Shown piece after piece: positions 1-10,667 of a stretch of DNA of 64,000 bases (positions within the stretch are counted from its first letter, which is position 1; each line of letters opens with the position of its first letter). The notes under the pieces were generated by a model, which was given only the letters and a program-made list of their open reading frames with translations, was not told the origin of the DNA and searched no databases. Position numbers and translations under genes: made by a program. The DNA lies in contig BGKB01000234.1 of assembly GCA_003116975.1 (NCBI GenBank), positions 1 through 64,000 on the forward strand, given 5' to 3'. Origin of the DNA: Aurantiochytrium sp. KH105 (lineage: Eukaryota > Sar > Bigyra > Thraustochytrida > Thraustochytriidae).

Positions 1-162
1 CGCCAGTGCCTGCGCAGAGGCAAACCGCAATCGACTCGACAGAATAGAGCCTACCCCCCCCTCGAGTCTAGCCGAGCCAAGCCGAGCAGCGTCGCGCGCC
101 GTCGAGCGAGCGAGCGAGCAAGCAAGCAAGAGCAGCAGCAGCAGCGAGCAGCAGAAGAGACG

Positions 163-1356
163 ATGATGCTGACCCAGGCCAACAAGGCCGCACGGCCGGT
201 GCTGGCCATGCAGGCCCGCGCCCTGAGCGCGAGCGCGCCCTCGGCCAAGCCGGAAAACCCGATGTTCTCCAGCGGCCCGTGCGCCAAGCGCCCCGGCTGG
301 AACGTGTCCGCCCTGCAGACGGACTCCCTGGGACGCTCGCACCGCTCCAAGATCGGCAAGGAGCGCCTTGGCAAGGTCATTGAGGAGTCGAAGCGCATCC
401 TCGGCGTCCCCTCCGACTACCACCTCGGCATTGTCCCCGGCTCCGACACTGGCGCCTTCGAGATGGCCATGTGGAGCATGCTTGGCCCCAAGCCCCTCGA
501 CGCCTTCGCCTTCGAGTCGTTCGGCAGCGGCTGGCTCAAGGACGCCCTCAACGAGCTCAAGCTCGGCGACCAGACCGCCGTCCACGAGGCCGACTACGGT
601 GTCCTCCCCGACATGAGCAAGGCCCGCAAGGATGCCGACGTCATGTTCACCTACAACGGCACCACCAGTGGCGTGCGCGTCCCCAACCTCGACTTTATCG
701 CCGACGATCGCGAGGGTCTCTCCATGGTCGACGCCACCTCGGCCGTCTTCAGCATGAAGATCGACTGGAGCAAGGTCGACGTGCTCACCTACAGCTGGCA
801 AAAGGTTCTCGGTGGCGAGGGTGCCCACGGTGTCCTTGTGCTCTCCCCCCGCGCCGTCGAGCGCCTCGAGTCGCACACGCCGTCCTGGCCCATGCCCAAG
901 GTCTTCCGCCTCACCAAGAAGGGCAAGCTCAACGGTGACATCTTCAAGGGCTCCACCATCAACACCCCGAGCATGCTCTGTGTCGAGGACTGCCTCGACG
1001 CCCTCAAGTGGGCCGACTCCGTTGGCGGCCTTGACGGCATGATCGACCGCTCCGAGAAGAACCTTCAGATCGTCCGCGAGTGGGTTGAGGCCACCCCGTA
1101 CGCCAGCTTCCTCGCCCAGGAGCCCTCCACCGTCTCGTGCACCTCCATCTGCCTCTCTCTCGACGGCATCAGCAAGGACAACATCAAGAAGATGACCTCG
1201 TTCTTGGAAAAGGAGGACGTCGCCTACGACATTGGCTCTTACCGTGACGCTCCCCCCGGTCTCCGCATCTGGGGCGGTGCCACCGTTGAGAACGAGGACA
1301 TGAAGAAGCTCATGCCCTGGATCAGCCACGCCTACGAGAAGTTCAAGGACCAGTAA
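163..1356 (+). CDS. serC: Phosphoserine aminotransferase, probably mitochondrial
   Basis: Class V PLP-dependent aminotransferase of 397 residues that converts 3-phosphohydroxypyruvate plus glutamate to phosphoserine in serine synthesis. The fold-type I core is complete. The motif Y-S-W-Q-K places the likely Schiff-base lysine at K214, followed by a Gly-rich G-G-E-G-A-H-G segment. The sequence resembles the alphaproteobacterial-type SerC branch more than the E. coli type; that is recalled family resemblance. About 30 N-terminal residues rich in Ala, Arg and Ser look like a mitochondrial presequence. The ATG lies just after a leader of GAGC, AAGC and AGC repeats (positions 103-155). The stop is TAA. 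The next gene follows on the same strand after about 820 bases. Function is confident; targeting is inferred. Confidence 0.9.
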   Translation: MMLTQANKAARPVLAMQARALSASAPSAKPENPMFSSGPCAKRPGWNVSALQTDSLGRSHRSKIGKERLGKVIEESKRILGVPSDYHLGIVPGSDTGAFEMAMWSMLGPKPLDAFAFESFGSGWLKDALNELKLGDQTAVHEADYGVLPDMSKARKDADVMFTYNGTTSGVRVPNLDFIADDREGLSMVDATSAVFSMKIDWSKVDVLTYSWQKVLGGEGAHGVLVLSPRAVERLESHTPSWPMPKVFRLTKKGKLNGDIFKGSTINTPSMLCVEDCLDALKWADSVGGLDGMIDRSEKNLQIVREWVEATPYASFLAQEPSTVSCTSICLSLDGISKDNIKKMTSFLEKEDVAYDIGSYRDAPPGLRIWGGATVENEDMKKLMPWISHAYEKFKDQ

Positions 1357-1944
1357 ACATAAAACACCACTTCCTCCTGGGCCGTGACCTTTCCTTTTTC
1401 TTCTTTCTCGTTCTCTTTTTTTTCTGATCGTAAACTCGAACACACCTAAACCCGAATCTTTTATCGTGCTTGACTCCGTTTCTTTGCTGTCCTCTGCCGC
1501 GAGCGACTTGCCTCCAAGCCTTTGCTCATCTGTTCTGCCTCCCAGCCAGCCGACCAGTGCAGGCAGCTGCGCCAGCCCAGACGAGTCGTCCCATGCTGTG
1601 CTATAAAAACAAAGAGAACATGCATGAAAAAAGAAAACATTTCCCGCCGCCGCGCCTGCCGCGAGCAAGGCTCCGTTCGTCTCAGTCAGTGCACGCGCCG
1701 TGCTGCGCTTCCTGGCAGAGCTGGACTGGTCAGAGTCCACCGCCACAGCCGCTCGCGCCGCGCTCGCGCGGTCCTCCCCGACCCTGAATACCGAAGACTC
1801 CGTGAAGTCGAGGGCGCCGCCGCCGCGTTTTCTTTTTTCGCCTCTCGGCTCCTTCTCTTTTCCCTACTAGTCTCCAACAGCGCGGAACCCGCCACCCAAG
1901 AAAAAGAATCGTTCAATGAATCAGACAATGAATCAGTCAATCAG

Positions 1945-1977
<33 letters not shown>

Positions 1978-2179
1978 GAATCAGTCAATCAATCCGTCGT
2001 CGCTGCAACGAACAGCAAGCAGCCAATGCAAGCAGCAGAGCGATCGAGCGACCCCTGACGCGCAGCTTCGTCTCGCTCCTCGCGGGCGTCGACCTGGTTC
2101 TGGCAGCGGCAGCAGCAAGCAGACGGCCAGGGCCAGGAGGGCAGACACCGTGACCCGGGTCGAGGTGAAGTTGGGCGCC
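1357..2179. other. Intergenic region with TCAA tetranucleotide repeat
   Basis: No supported gene. A pyrimidine-rich stretch follows the aminotransferase stop and probably holds its 3' end. A degenerate TCAA/TGAA repeat spans about 1915-1995. The reading frame of the next gene stays open through this repeat, but the repeat-encoded peptide (N-Q-S-I-N-Q-S) has no family resemblance and I treat it as leader. Confidence 0.6.
1915..1995. repeat. TCAA/TGAA microsatellite
   Basis: Tetranucleotide tract of TCAA units interspersed with TGAA and TCAG variants, lying about 185 bases upstream of the uronate-isomerase-like start codon. Confidence 0.85.
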
Positions 2180-3487
2180 ATGGCGACCGAGGACCGGGTG
2201 GAAGCCTGGGTGCGCGAGGCCGTGAAAGAGGTCGAGGTCGTGGACGTGCATACGCACCTCTTCCCGCCCTCGCACGGACCGCTCATGAGCTGGGGCATCG
2301 ACGCTCTGCTCACGTACCACTACCTTGTCTCCGAGTTCTTTGTCACCGCGGACGAACCGCCGAGCTCGGACAGCTTCTTTGCGCTCGACAAGCGGGAACA
2401 GGCCACGCTGATTTGGGACGAGCTCTTTTGCCGCCGCCTTCCGCTTTCCGAAGCTTGTCAAGGCGTCGTCACCACGCTGCGTGTGCTTGGCCTCGAGGAC
2501 GAACTGCAACGCCGCGACCTCAGCGCCATTCGCGCCTGGTTCGAGGCCCAGGACCCGGACGAGTACGCGGAAAATGTCTTTCGACAAGCCGGCGTGCGCT
2601 ACTGCGTCATGACAAACGTCCCCTTTGAGGACGCAGAGGTCGCGCAGTGGGAGGACGAGTCCCGCGCCAAGGCCTGGAGCAAGCGCTTCAAGGCCGCCGT
2701 GCGCGTCGATCCCTTTCTCAAGGGCGACTGGGACACCATTTCCGCGACGCTTGCGAAACAAAGCTTTCCCACAACCATCGAGGGCGCACGCGCCTTTCTC
2801 CGCTCTTGGGCAACAAAAACTGATGCAATTTACTTTATGGCCTCCACGCCTGACCGTTTTCGCTACGTCGCCCTTCCGGAGGAGAAGCTGGTCGCCGCCA
2901 AAGACGACGACCCGCCTGCTGGGCCTGATCCAGGCTCGGAACTCATTGACCGCGTCCTTGTCCCTGTCGCACGCGAAATGGGTCTTCCCTTTGCCATTAA
3001 AATCGGAGCCTGTCGGGGCCTCAATCCGGACCTCGATCCTTGCGGCGGAGGCGACGGCGTCGAGGTGGCGGACCTCGATTGCCTCAGTGCGCTTTGTCGT
3101 CGCCATCGCGATGTCAAGATTCTCGTCACCGTGCTCAGTAGAGACAATCAACATCAGCTCACCGTGCTTGCCAACAAATTTGGCCGACAGATCCACGTCT
3201 ACGGCTGCTGGTGGTACTGCAACAACCCAAGCATCATTGACGAGGTAACGCGCTTGCGCGTCGAGTTGCTCAGCACCGCTTTTACCGCACAACACTCGGA
3301 CGCCCGTGTCTTGGAGCAACTATTGTACAAATGGACGCACAGCCGTCGCGTCATTGCTGATGTTCTTGTAGCTAAATTCATCGAGCTCCAGCGCGCTGGC
3401 TGGGCTTTTGATCAGGCCCAAGTTCAGGCCGAAGTCGGCCGCCTCTTTGGGGACTCCTTTGAGGCCTTTATGGCGCGTCAGCTCTGA
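2180..3487 (+). CDS. Uronate-isomerase-like metal-dependent hydrolase
   Basis: Protein of 435 residues that resembles the glucuronate isomerase (UxaC) branch of the amidohydrolase superfamily. A metal-binding D-V-H-T-H motif sits at residues 22-26 (H24, H26), followed by a Trp/Tyr-rich segment where UxaC proteins bind the sugar. Further on come the segments I-K-I-G-A-C-R-G, V-T-V-L-S-R-D-N and Y-G-C-W-W-Y-C-N-N, typical of (beta/alpha)8 barrel strand ends. The start at 2180 was chosen because the DVHTH strand follows closely, as is normal for the fold, while the 88 codons before it encode repeat-derived sequence. Whether it isomerises a uronate or hydrolyses something else cannot be read from sequence. 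It is convergent with the kinase gene, with only 190 bases between the stops. Confidence 0.7.
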   Translation: MATEDRVEAWVREAVKEVEVVDVHTHLFPPSHGPLMSWGIDALLTYHYLVSEFFVTADEPPSSDSFFALDKREQATLIWDELFCRRLPLSEACQGVVTTLRVLGLEDELQRRDLSAIRAWFEAQDPDEYAENVFRQAGVRYCVMTNVPFEDAEVAQWEDESRAKAWSKRFKAAVRVDPFLKGDWDTISATLAKQSFPTTIEGARAFLRSWATKTDAIYFMASTPDRFRYVALPEEKLVAAKDDDPPAGPDPGSELIDRVLVPVAREMGLPFAIKIGACRGLNPDLDPCGGGDGVEVADLDCLSALCRRHRDVKILVTVLSRDNQHQLTVLANKFGRQIHVYGCWWYCNNPSIIDEVTRLRVELLSTAFTAQHSDARVLEQLLYKWTHSRRVIADVLVAKFIELQRAGWAFDQAQVQAEVGRLFGDSFEAFMARQL

Positions 3488-3677
3488 TGCTCGAATCCCT
3501 TGTAATTTTCACCACTGTTTCTGTTTCCATCCATCATCCGAAAGTCTGTCTTCCCAGGATAGCAGTCTTGAGATTTCTATTTCACATGGTCTTTCAGAGT
3601 GGAAGAGGGGGTTCCAGGGTGCGCGATTTGGGCAAGATGAAAGGGTGATTGTCCCAAACGAAAGCGAAAGCAGAAGC

Positions 3678-4751
3678 TCATGGTGCACTGTCCAGGTCCC
3701 GCAGAACGGCCTCGTCGACGGACTTGGTCATGGCGAAGAGTCGTTCGAGAATCTGACCAAAGTCCGGTCGCAACAGAGGATCCTCTTCCCAGCATTCCGT
3801 CATGAGCTGCGCATACACGCGAGGACACGCATAGGGGACCTCTGGACGCAAACCCTGCTCGACGGCCATATAAGCCACCTGAACACCGCCCTGACCCTTG
3901 TATGGCTCCTCGCGAGCAAAGAGCTCCCACATGACAATACCAAACGAATAGACGTCCACCTTTTCGTCGTACTGCTCAAGTTTGACAATTTCCGGCGCAG
4001 TCCATGCCGGCGTACCACAGGCCGTCATGCCAGCGTCATCCTCGGTCTTCAAGCGCGAAAGACCAAAGTCTGCCACCTTGGCATTAAAGTGGATATCCAC
4101 GAGCACATTACGGGCCTTGAGGTCGCGCTGGATAATGTTGCACTTCTGATGAATGTAGTTGACCCCGCGCGCAATATCAATGGCAAATCGAATCACTCGA
4201 TGCATCGTCACATGATCCTCTGGATCGCCACTCTCCTTGTGGGAGTACAGGAAATCGTGCAGGCTTCCATACACGCAATACTCGAGCAAGAGGCACATTT
4301 TACTCACGGGCGTGATGCAGGCGCCGAGGAACATGACAATGTTAGGGTGGTGCAGGTTGCTCATGAGCTTAATCTCAAGCATGAACCGCTCGATAAACTC
4401 CTTGTCCTTGGCCATGGTACGCAGCACCGTCTTGATGGCCACGGGGCTTCCCAGCCAGCTGCCCAGCCAAACCTCTCCGAAGTTGCCCTTGGCGAGCTTC
4501 TTTTTGAACTTGATGCTTTTGGCGTCAATCTCCCATGGTTCCTTGCCTGACTTTTTGTTGCGAATGATCTGTTTTTCTTGTCGTTGATTTGGTGCCACGC
4601 GCAGTGTCTGATAGCGTCTTTCTTCACTGTGTTTCCGCAGGTGCGGCATGGCATACAAGACGATCACGCGCACAATCAGCGCAAGCGTCTGGAGACCCGC
4701 CAAGGTCACGACGATAGCATATGCCCCGTCGCTTACACAAATGAGTGCCAT
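3678..4751 (-). CDS. Membrane-anchored TKL-type protein kinase
   Basis: Kinase of 357 residues. An N-terminal hydrophobic helix (about residues 10-34) precedes a basic linker and a complete kinase domain from about residue 80 to 340. Visible elements are the glycine loop K-G-N-F-G-E-V, VAIK lysine K107, catalytic loop Q-R-D-L-K-A-R-N (D210, N215), D-F-G (D228) and G-T-P-A-W-T-A-P-E. The segment from D-V-Y-S-F-G-I to M-W-E-L is typical of the tyrosine-kinase-like (TKL) group. The HRD histidine is replaced by glutamine (Q208); the catalytic Asp remains, so activity is still plausible. With almost no extracellular part, it is probably a cytosolic-facing kinase tethered to a membrane by an uncleaved signal anchor. 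Substrate unknown. Confidence 0.85.
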   Translation of the reverse strand: MALICVSDGAYAIVVTLAGLQTLALIVRVIVLYAMPHLRKHSEERRYQTLRVAPNQRQEKQIIRNKKSGKEPWEIDAKSIKFKKKLAKGNFGEVWLGSWLGSPVAIKTVLRTMAKDKEFIERFMLEIKLMSNLHHPNIVMFLGACITPVSKMCLLLEYCVYGSLHDFLYSHKESGDPEDHVTMHRVIRFAIDIARGVNYIHQKCNIIQRDLKARNVLVDIHFNAKVADFGLSRLKTEDDAGMTACGTPAWTAPEIVKLEQYDEKVDVYSFGIVMWELFAREEPYKGQGGVQVAYMAVEQGLRPEVPYACPRVYAQLMTECWEEDPLLRPDFGQILERLFAMTKSVDEAVLRDLDSAP

Positions 4752-5504
4752 GATGATCCGTCTCGACTCTCACCGCGCCCGCGCGAGACGGGTCTGCGTC
4801 CGCGCGAGACGGGTTTGCCTCGCGCTCCCCGCTCGGTGCGCGCCGATTCACTTCGTCCTCGAGCTTGCGTTGTATTGTACAACACCGTGTTCGCGCTCGT
4901 GCTCGAGCCGCGTCAACAAGAAAAAGAAAATTGCAAGCCTGAGAGCACGCAACGAGAAAAGATGAGGCTTGTTGCGTTGGAAAACAAGCTTTACCTTATT
5001 GTTGCGTTTTCTTCTTTTCTGTTTGTCCTTGTAATCTCTTGTGTTCTATGCATTGATGAACAAGCTTTGTATACCGATTAGTCGATGTGCGCACTTTTCC
5101 CAACCTGCTTTCCCTTGTGTATTAAAATACCGGCTGGCTTTGCCTCCAAGTGGCCGCTGCCAGCTGCTCGCGAGAAAGGCTATCGGTCAACTAACTCTTG
5201 ACGACACAAAAGAGCTTCCACTTTCGACAAGAAAGAGCAAACCTCTGGCGAACCTTGGCGGGCCCAACCCCCCGATCGTGATCACCTCCGAGTTCGAGTC
5301 GGAGTCATGGCACTGCGGTTCTACCTTGGCGCTGTAGTACTTCTACCGTGACTCGCGAAATGGAAACGGATCTCTCTCCCCAAGGGGTGGGCATGCGCTT
5401 GCTCGCGCGCGAGCGAGCGCAGTCCGGATCTGAGCAAAGCTGAGACTCTTCTGCAAACAGCGAAACCTGCCGAGGGAGCGAGCGAGCGAGAGCCCAAGCC
5501 CACC
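4752..5504. other. Divergent promoter region between kinase and UBX gene
   Basis: No gene supported. The region separates two divergently transcribed genes. It carries a duplicated segment near 4780-4815 (CGCGAGACGGGT occurs twice) and a GAGC run at about 5473-5491 immediately before the UBX-protein start codon. Short open frames here show no family resemblance. Confidence 0.5.
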
Positions 5505-7138
5505 ATGGCGGATGCTTCGCGGCGCGACGCGGTGGCGCGGTACCGCGAGGTAACGCAGACCGTCGACGAGGCCGCTGCTGAGCGCGCGCTCGAGAGACAC
5601 GGCTGGAACGTCCAGGTAGGTGACCTTGGTCCACGAGCGTGGACATGACGTGGAAGCGGTGGGCCGAGCGCAGGTGTGACGACGGCGCGTGCACGCGTGC
5701 GCACGCAGGCGCGGCGACCTCGCGTCGTCTCCGAGCATCGTGTAGATGGTGCGCATGCCGGACTGATGAACTGACTGACGGATATGTTGTCCATTGGAAA
5801 TGGTTTTGGCCCATGTTTGCTCACGTGCTTGCTTGCTTGTCATGACAGGCCGCGATCATGAGCGCGCTCGAAGGGCCACCCGCGGAGAGACCCGCAATAC
5901 GGCAGCGCAGACACAGCAACGAGGCAGCGGCCGCAACGACAACACATTCGTCGAGGCCGGCGGCCGCGAACATTGGCGCACGATCTGTCTCAAACTCGCG
6001 ACGAGGCCCTTTTCGTTGGAACCTCTTTGAGCTCCTGGCAACGCTTGTGCTGGCGCCGCTCCGGTTCTTGACAGGGTTCAATGGCAACGTGGATGTGCAG
6101 ACAGCAGTCGATTACTTCCTTGCGGAATTTGCAAAACGTTGCACGGCCAGAGGCGCCGGTGCGTCGGAGCGATCGCCCGTTGCCGAACGACGAGACGCCT
6201 CTGATGAAACAAACGAGGCCGAGGCAGAGCGCGACGCCAGACCCGCTTTTGTAAATCTCTCTTACCGCGATGCTCTGGCCGAGGCGTCGCGCAGTGAAAG
6301 GCTCTTGCTTGTGTACCTGCACTCGCGGCAGCACCCGGACACAGATCGATTCTGCTCGAGAGTCTTGACCGAGCCTCGCGTGGCCGAGCTCATCAACGAG
6401 CGCATGGTGGCCTGGGGTGGCTGTGTAGAGTTTGCCGAAGCATACAGATTGAGCGTCCTCCTCAAGACGGCCACTTTTCCGTACGTGGCCGTCCTGGAGC
6501 CGCCGTCCAATCCGCGCGACACGAATGCTAAACTCGTCGAGCGCATCGAGGGTGCAGCCGAGTTTGGGGTTCTCTACGACAAGCTGAGTAATACGGTGGA
6601 TAAATTCGGCACTGTCGTCGCAAACCGTGTCGCGCAGCGTACCGAGGCCGAGGCTCGTCAGCGGCTCCGTGAAGAACAAGACGAGGCGCTACGCCAATCC
6701 CTCGAGGCGGACCGACGAAGGGAAGAGGAGCGTCGCCAAAAGGAGGAGGAAGAGCGACGCGTCGAGGAGGAGCGACGCCAAAAGGAGGAAGCTGCCGAGC
6801 GCGCCAAGGCTGATTACGAGGAGGCTGTGGCCTCCAAATTGGCGTCGTTGCCGCCCGAGCCGCCCGCGCAGTCGGACGGCTCGACGACGACCATCCGCTT
6901 TCAGCTACCCAACGGTGGTCGCTTCAACCGGCGTTTTACGGCCGACACAAGCATGGAGACCTTGCGCAACTATGTGGATTGCCAACTTCACGAAATGGAC
7001 CCTTCGATTACAAACTATTCTGTTTCGCTCAATTATCCGAGAAAGACTTTTGGGCCCGATGACGATTTGACCGCGACCCTTCAGGAAAATGGTCTCGTGC
7101 CGCAGGCAGTGCTCTACGTACAGAATCTCGATGCCTGA
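5505..7138 (+). CDS. FAF2/UBXD8-like UBA-UAS-UBX protein, two exons
   Basis: Two-exon gene: exon 1 is 5505-5615, the intron 5616-5848 (GTAGGT ... ACAG, phase 0), exon 2 5849-7138. The spliced protein has 466 residues. Exon 1 encodes most of a UBA-like helix bundle (about residues 5-45) that is completed across the junction. A hydrophobic hairpin W-N-L-F-E-L-L at about 94-114 would insert in the ER/lipid-droplet membrane. Next come a thioredoxin-like UAS domain (about 165-260), a charged Glu/Arg coiled coil (about 295-350) and a C-terminal UBX domain (about 383-466). This order is that of FAF2/UBXD8, which recruits p97/Cdc48 in ER-associated degradation. Exon 1 is easy to miss because exon 2 has its own in-frame ATG at 5858; the UBA-like fit and consensus splice sites favour the two-exon model. 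Confidence 0.85.
5616..5848 (+). other. Spliceosomal intron in the UBX-domain gene
   Basis: Begins GTAGGT and ends ACAG, 233 bases, phase 0. Removing it joins a UBA-like first exon in frame to the rest of the protein. It is the only intron I can support in the window. Confidence 0.8.
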
Positions 7139-7401
7139 AGACCGTGTGATTCGTCTTTTGGAGCTTCGTTTTGGTTCGCTCGCATGCGCAAAATAAAATC
7201 GGGCCAGGTCTTGATCTTGGCTGCGTCCCTTTAGGTATATATTCTTTAGAAAAGCTCGGCCCCCAAGCATTCATTCTACACTTCACTCTCTTATCTTTCT
7301 TGACTCTTTCGTTTGATGTTTCCTCCAGTCGTTGTTTGTTCCTGTCCTTTGGACGGACGCTGGCTGATAGTGAAGAAGAAGAAAAAGGAATGAACGAGAA
7401 A

Positions 7402-7665
7402 TTAGTTGCCGCTAGCGGGCTCGAACGTGGACCCGTCCATGCGCTGGCCCCAGAAGATGACGTCGTCGTTTCCGATCTCAAAGCCGCCCAAGGTTCCCTC
7501 GTCTTCGAGCACCGTCTCTTTGTCCTTGCCGTACAGCTTGATGTCGTCTGGCACGAGGCTGAGAATGTCGCCAAGCGCTACCTTGACGGTGCGAAAGGTA
7601 TCACTTGCCTCGGCGCGCAGGAAGACCGTCTGGTCCTGGCGCTTCACGCGCACGTACATGCTCAT
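7402..7665 (-). CDS. Elongin-B-like ubiquitin-fold protein
   Basis: Small protein of 87 residues with a single ubiquitin-like domain. The opening M-Y-V-R-V-K-R-Q-D-Q-T-V-F resembles the elongin B start, where R-R-H-K-T-T-I-F is followed by a helix and a P-P/P-D-x-x-x-L-Y segment. Here P-D-D-I-K-L-Y-G and L-E-D-E-G-T-L-G-G match the ubiquitin-like turn elongin B uses. Elongin B partners elongin C in Cullin-RING ligases and in transcription elongation. It lacks the longer C-terminal tail of animal elongin B and has no Gly-Gly end for conjugation. It is convergent with the UBX gene. A different ubiquitin-like adaptor remains possible. Confidence 0.7.
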   Translation of the reverse strand: MSMYVRVKRQDQTVFLRAEASDTFRTVKVALGDILSLVPDDIKLYGKDKETVLEDEGTLGGFEIGNDDVIFWGQRMDGSTFEPASGN

Positions 7666-8189
7666 CCTTTCTTATCGCTGGCTGCCCGCGCGCGTCCGCG
7701 CTCTGCCGCCCGAGCTGCGCGGCCTCGCCTCTTCTCTCCCCTGGTTTCGTTTTTATCATTGTCTGAAGTGAAGTGCGGTTGACCCAACGTTCGCCCGGCA
7801 AAACCTTGCCGCAAGTTATACCTGCTTGCGAACGACTAGCCTGACGAGCGAAAGGGAGAGCGCAGAGCAATGATATGATCAACCCAACAGAAGCCAGGCA
7901 AAGCGAGACAAATTATCAAATTATCGTGAACGAGACATCTGCACTGCCATGTCCAATTCAATTCTTTTATGCGAACTTTTCGCACGTAAAGATCGTTTGC
8001 AAGCGCTCAGGAGATCCGAGAGCGACATCAACAAGCAGCCGGGATGAGACAAAAAGGACCTATACAATTGTCAACGAGCGCAGAAGCGATGGATAATTGG
8101 TCATCATTATCGTCATCATTCACAAAATCGCCACCTAAATCAGACTTAGAATGCAATCTCAGTTGGCAGCTGTGGCAAAGCTGGCCGTA

Positions 8190-8690
8190 ATCAAAAGGAT
8201 GGTTGGTGATGCTGAGTACAATCAAACGATGGTTTCGTCGATTCCAAGCCCACCGCGAAGAAATACGAGATCGATGAGCAAGTTTCACAAGGTCCGCTTG
8301 CGCGTTGGTTCAGCTTCTTACTTGACCGTGAATCCATTCATTCTGCCAAGGCATCGCCGTCACCATGGTGGCAAGCGATAACAATGATGATCATAATTAG
8401 CATTGCTAGAAACATCGATACCACCGTACTTTGAAAGGTGCTGTTGAGAACAGTCAAATGATCGATTTGTCGATCCCAAGTCCACCGCGAGGAATCATGA
8501 GATTAATGTGCAACTTTCACGAGGTCCGTTTGCGTGTCAGATCATCTCCGGACCTCACCGTGAAGCCATTCATACGGCCAAGGCATTGCCATCACCATGG
8601 TTCCGAGCGATAACAACGACGGGCGTGATCAGCATAGATAGAAGCATCGATACCACCGTATATTTTTGGATGATACCTTCCCCAAGATGA
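8190..8690. repeat. Degenerate tandem repeat, about 232-base unit, two copies
   Basis: Two diverged copies, about 8190-8430 and 8440-8690, share in the same order CCAAGYCCACCGCGA, a TTTCAC-RAGGTCCG block, a TGACCGTGAA-like block, GCCAAGGCAT, CACCATGG and GAGCGATAACAA-like blocks, then ATCGATACCACCGTA. The CCACCGCGA anchor is at 8250 and 8482. A short related fragment (GTGATCAGCAT) reappears near 9100. Confidence 0.75.
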
Positions 8691-10592
8691 TGGGCCGAAT
8701 TGCAAATCTTCAGAATCCGCCTCGCCTCGATTTGTCTTGCTTTTTATTTTCACTGGTAATCCCGGGTTCGGCTTGGGATCCTTTAGTCGTGATCCACTTC
8801 AATTTGCCGCAAGCGGCATTTCTCATTATCATATCCAAGCGCCACGGCAGAGACTGTGTGTGAAAAAGGAGGAGTGTCTACAGCTGGAAATGATTCTTGT
8901 GATCCGTGGGCATGCAGGCCTGCATTTCTAATTTCTGCAGTGGCGCGCGCGACATTGACTCGCCATTAGCTTCAGCACAACACCTTTGCCTGTACTGCTT
9001 GCATTCGGCTCCGGATTCGCGTCATCAGACATCATCATCACCACCGATCACCACCGATCGCTGTCGGTGTCGCAGGCGAGGCCTAGAACAATGGTGGCGC
9101 GTGATCAGCATCGATGAAGCCGGCCACTATCAATCTTGTCATGGCGCAAATTGCCAAAGCGCTTCCTCACTCATTCGAGATTCCGGTCCGTGAGCGGTTC
9201 TGGGAGAACGAGGCATCTTCATGTTGTCTACCACACCCTGCTGCTGGCAGTGGCCGGCGAGCGTGATTGGGAGGGGTCGAAAACTGCTGAAGATGATAGC
9301 TGTATACCTGAAAAGCCAAAGATGGCGGGCCGCTGATCAGTCCATCTTTCTAGCCCGGATCTCCCCGGAAGTTTGAGCCTGGATCTAATCTCTGCTCTGC
9401 TCTAATCTAGAAGAGGAGATTCTTGCTTGGGCTACGTCGCGGCTCCAGGCTGGATCGGATTGATTTTGCGGTAGCGGCGGCAGGCCTGGTTTGCGCGCTG
9501 GAAGAAGGCGGCCCCCAAAGTTGCCACAGTGGATGGTGGACAGGTGAGGCGAGTCACTGGCCAGCAACGCGCTACGCAGCCCGCCCCACCCATCCCGGAG
9601 CCTGGATTCGCAGTGCTCGACTTGCTTCGTAGACAAATCTGCACGCGACAGCGACAACGACACGCAGATGCGAACGCGAACGCGGCTGCCACTGCCTCTG
9701 CCTCTGCCACAGCCACTTGACGTCTGTCTCGCCATCTCGTTTCAGAAGCGATTATCACGCTATTCACTGTCAACCGCTGCTGCTGCCGAAGTGGCTCTTC
9801 CCGCAACAATGCTCTAGCTGCTCGTTCTCGGCGTCAGTCTCGAGACGGCGCGCTCGCTTCCTCTTCACCTTCTTTCTAACCCGCACCCTCTGATATACTA
9901 CATCGAAACTACGTCGCGTGCTTGCACTGACTTGTTATTGCTTTGTATTCATGCCGCGCCTCGAGCAATAACTTCACTCTTGCACGATCTCGCATCGGTT
10001 GAAGACCTCTCGCTTTTCTTTCTTTCTGCGGCGGCTGCGCTCCGTCGCGTCAAGCTCCTGCCGCCCAGCCCCGCCCAGCCAAGCTGCACGGGCGGCGCGG
10101 CCACCACGATTGCGCTGCGCTGCCGCCACGGCGCACGCCGGCGACGACGGCTCTTCGAGTTGCTCCCCTCGAACCAGAAGCAGCTGCAGCGCGCCTGAAC
10201 GGACACGACGCGCGCCGGGCCCGCAACGACGGACCCGGAATACCCGCCACGCCGCGGCTTCGACCGGACCTGGCGCGGAGGCGACCCTGGCTCGGCGCGG
10301 CGGCAGCTGCCTGGCTGCTAGCTAGCTGCAGCTGCAGCGGCAGCAGCGCAACGAGGCGCCCCGGGTTCGGAGCAGGCCGCGGCGTCGCTCCGTCGCCTCC
10401 TCCGGGCTGGCGCAGCGGCCGAGGAGGGAGAGGGCTGCCGCCTCGGGTCGCGAGTCGTCGCCGCGCAGCAGCCAGGCGTCGTCTCGCTGGTGCTCTGCGC
10501 AGGGAGCGCTCGATGGCTTTGTCAGCCAGCTGCAGCTGGGCGTGGTGGTGGGTGACCCAGCCCTGATGGAGTGCGTGAACACGACAAAAACT

Positions 10593-10667
10593 AAGCAAAG
10601 CAAAGCAAAGCAAAGCAAAGCAAAGCAAAGCAAAGCAAAGCAAAGCAAAGCAAAGCAAAGCAAAGCA
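10593..10667. repeat. GCAAA pentanucleotide microsatellite
   Basis: About 15 uninterrupted copies of the unit AAGCA/GCAAA. No gene overlaps it. Confidence 0.95.

Noticed and set aside
1985-3319. Minus-strand open frame of 444 codons
   Set aside because: Antisense shadow of the uronate-isomerase-like gene.
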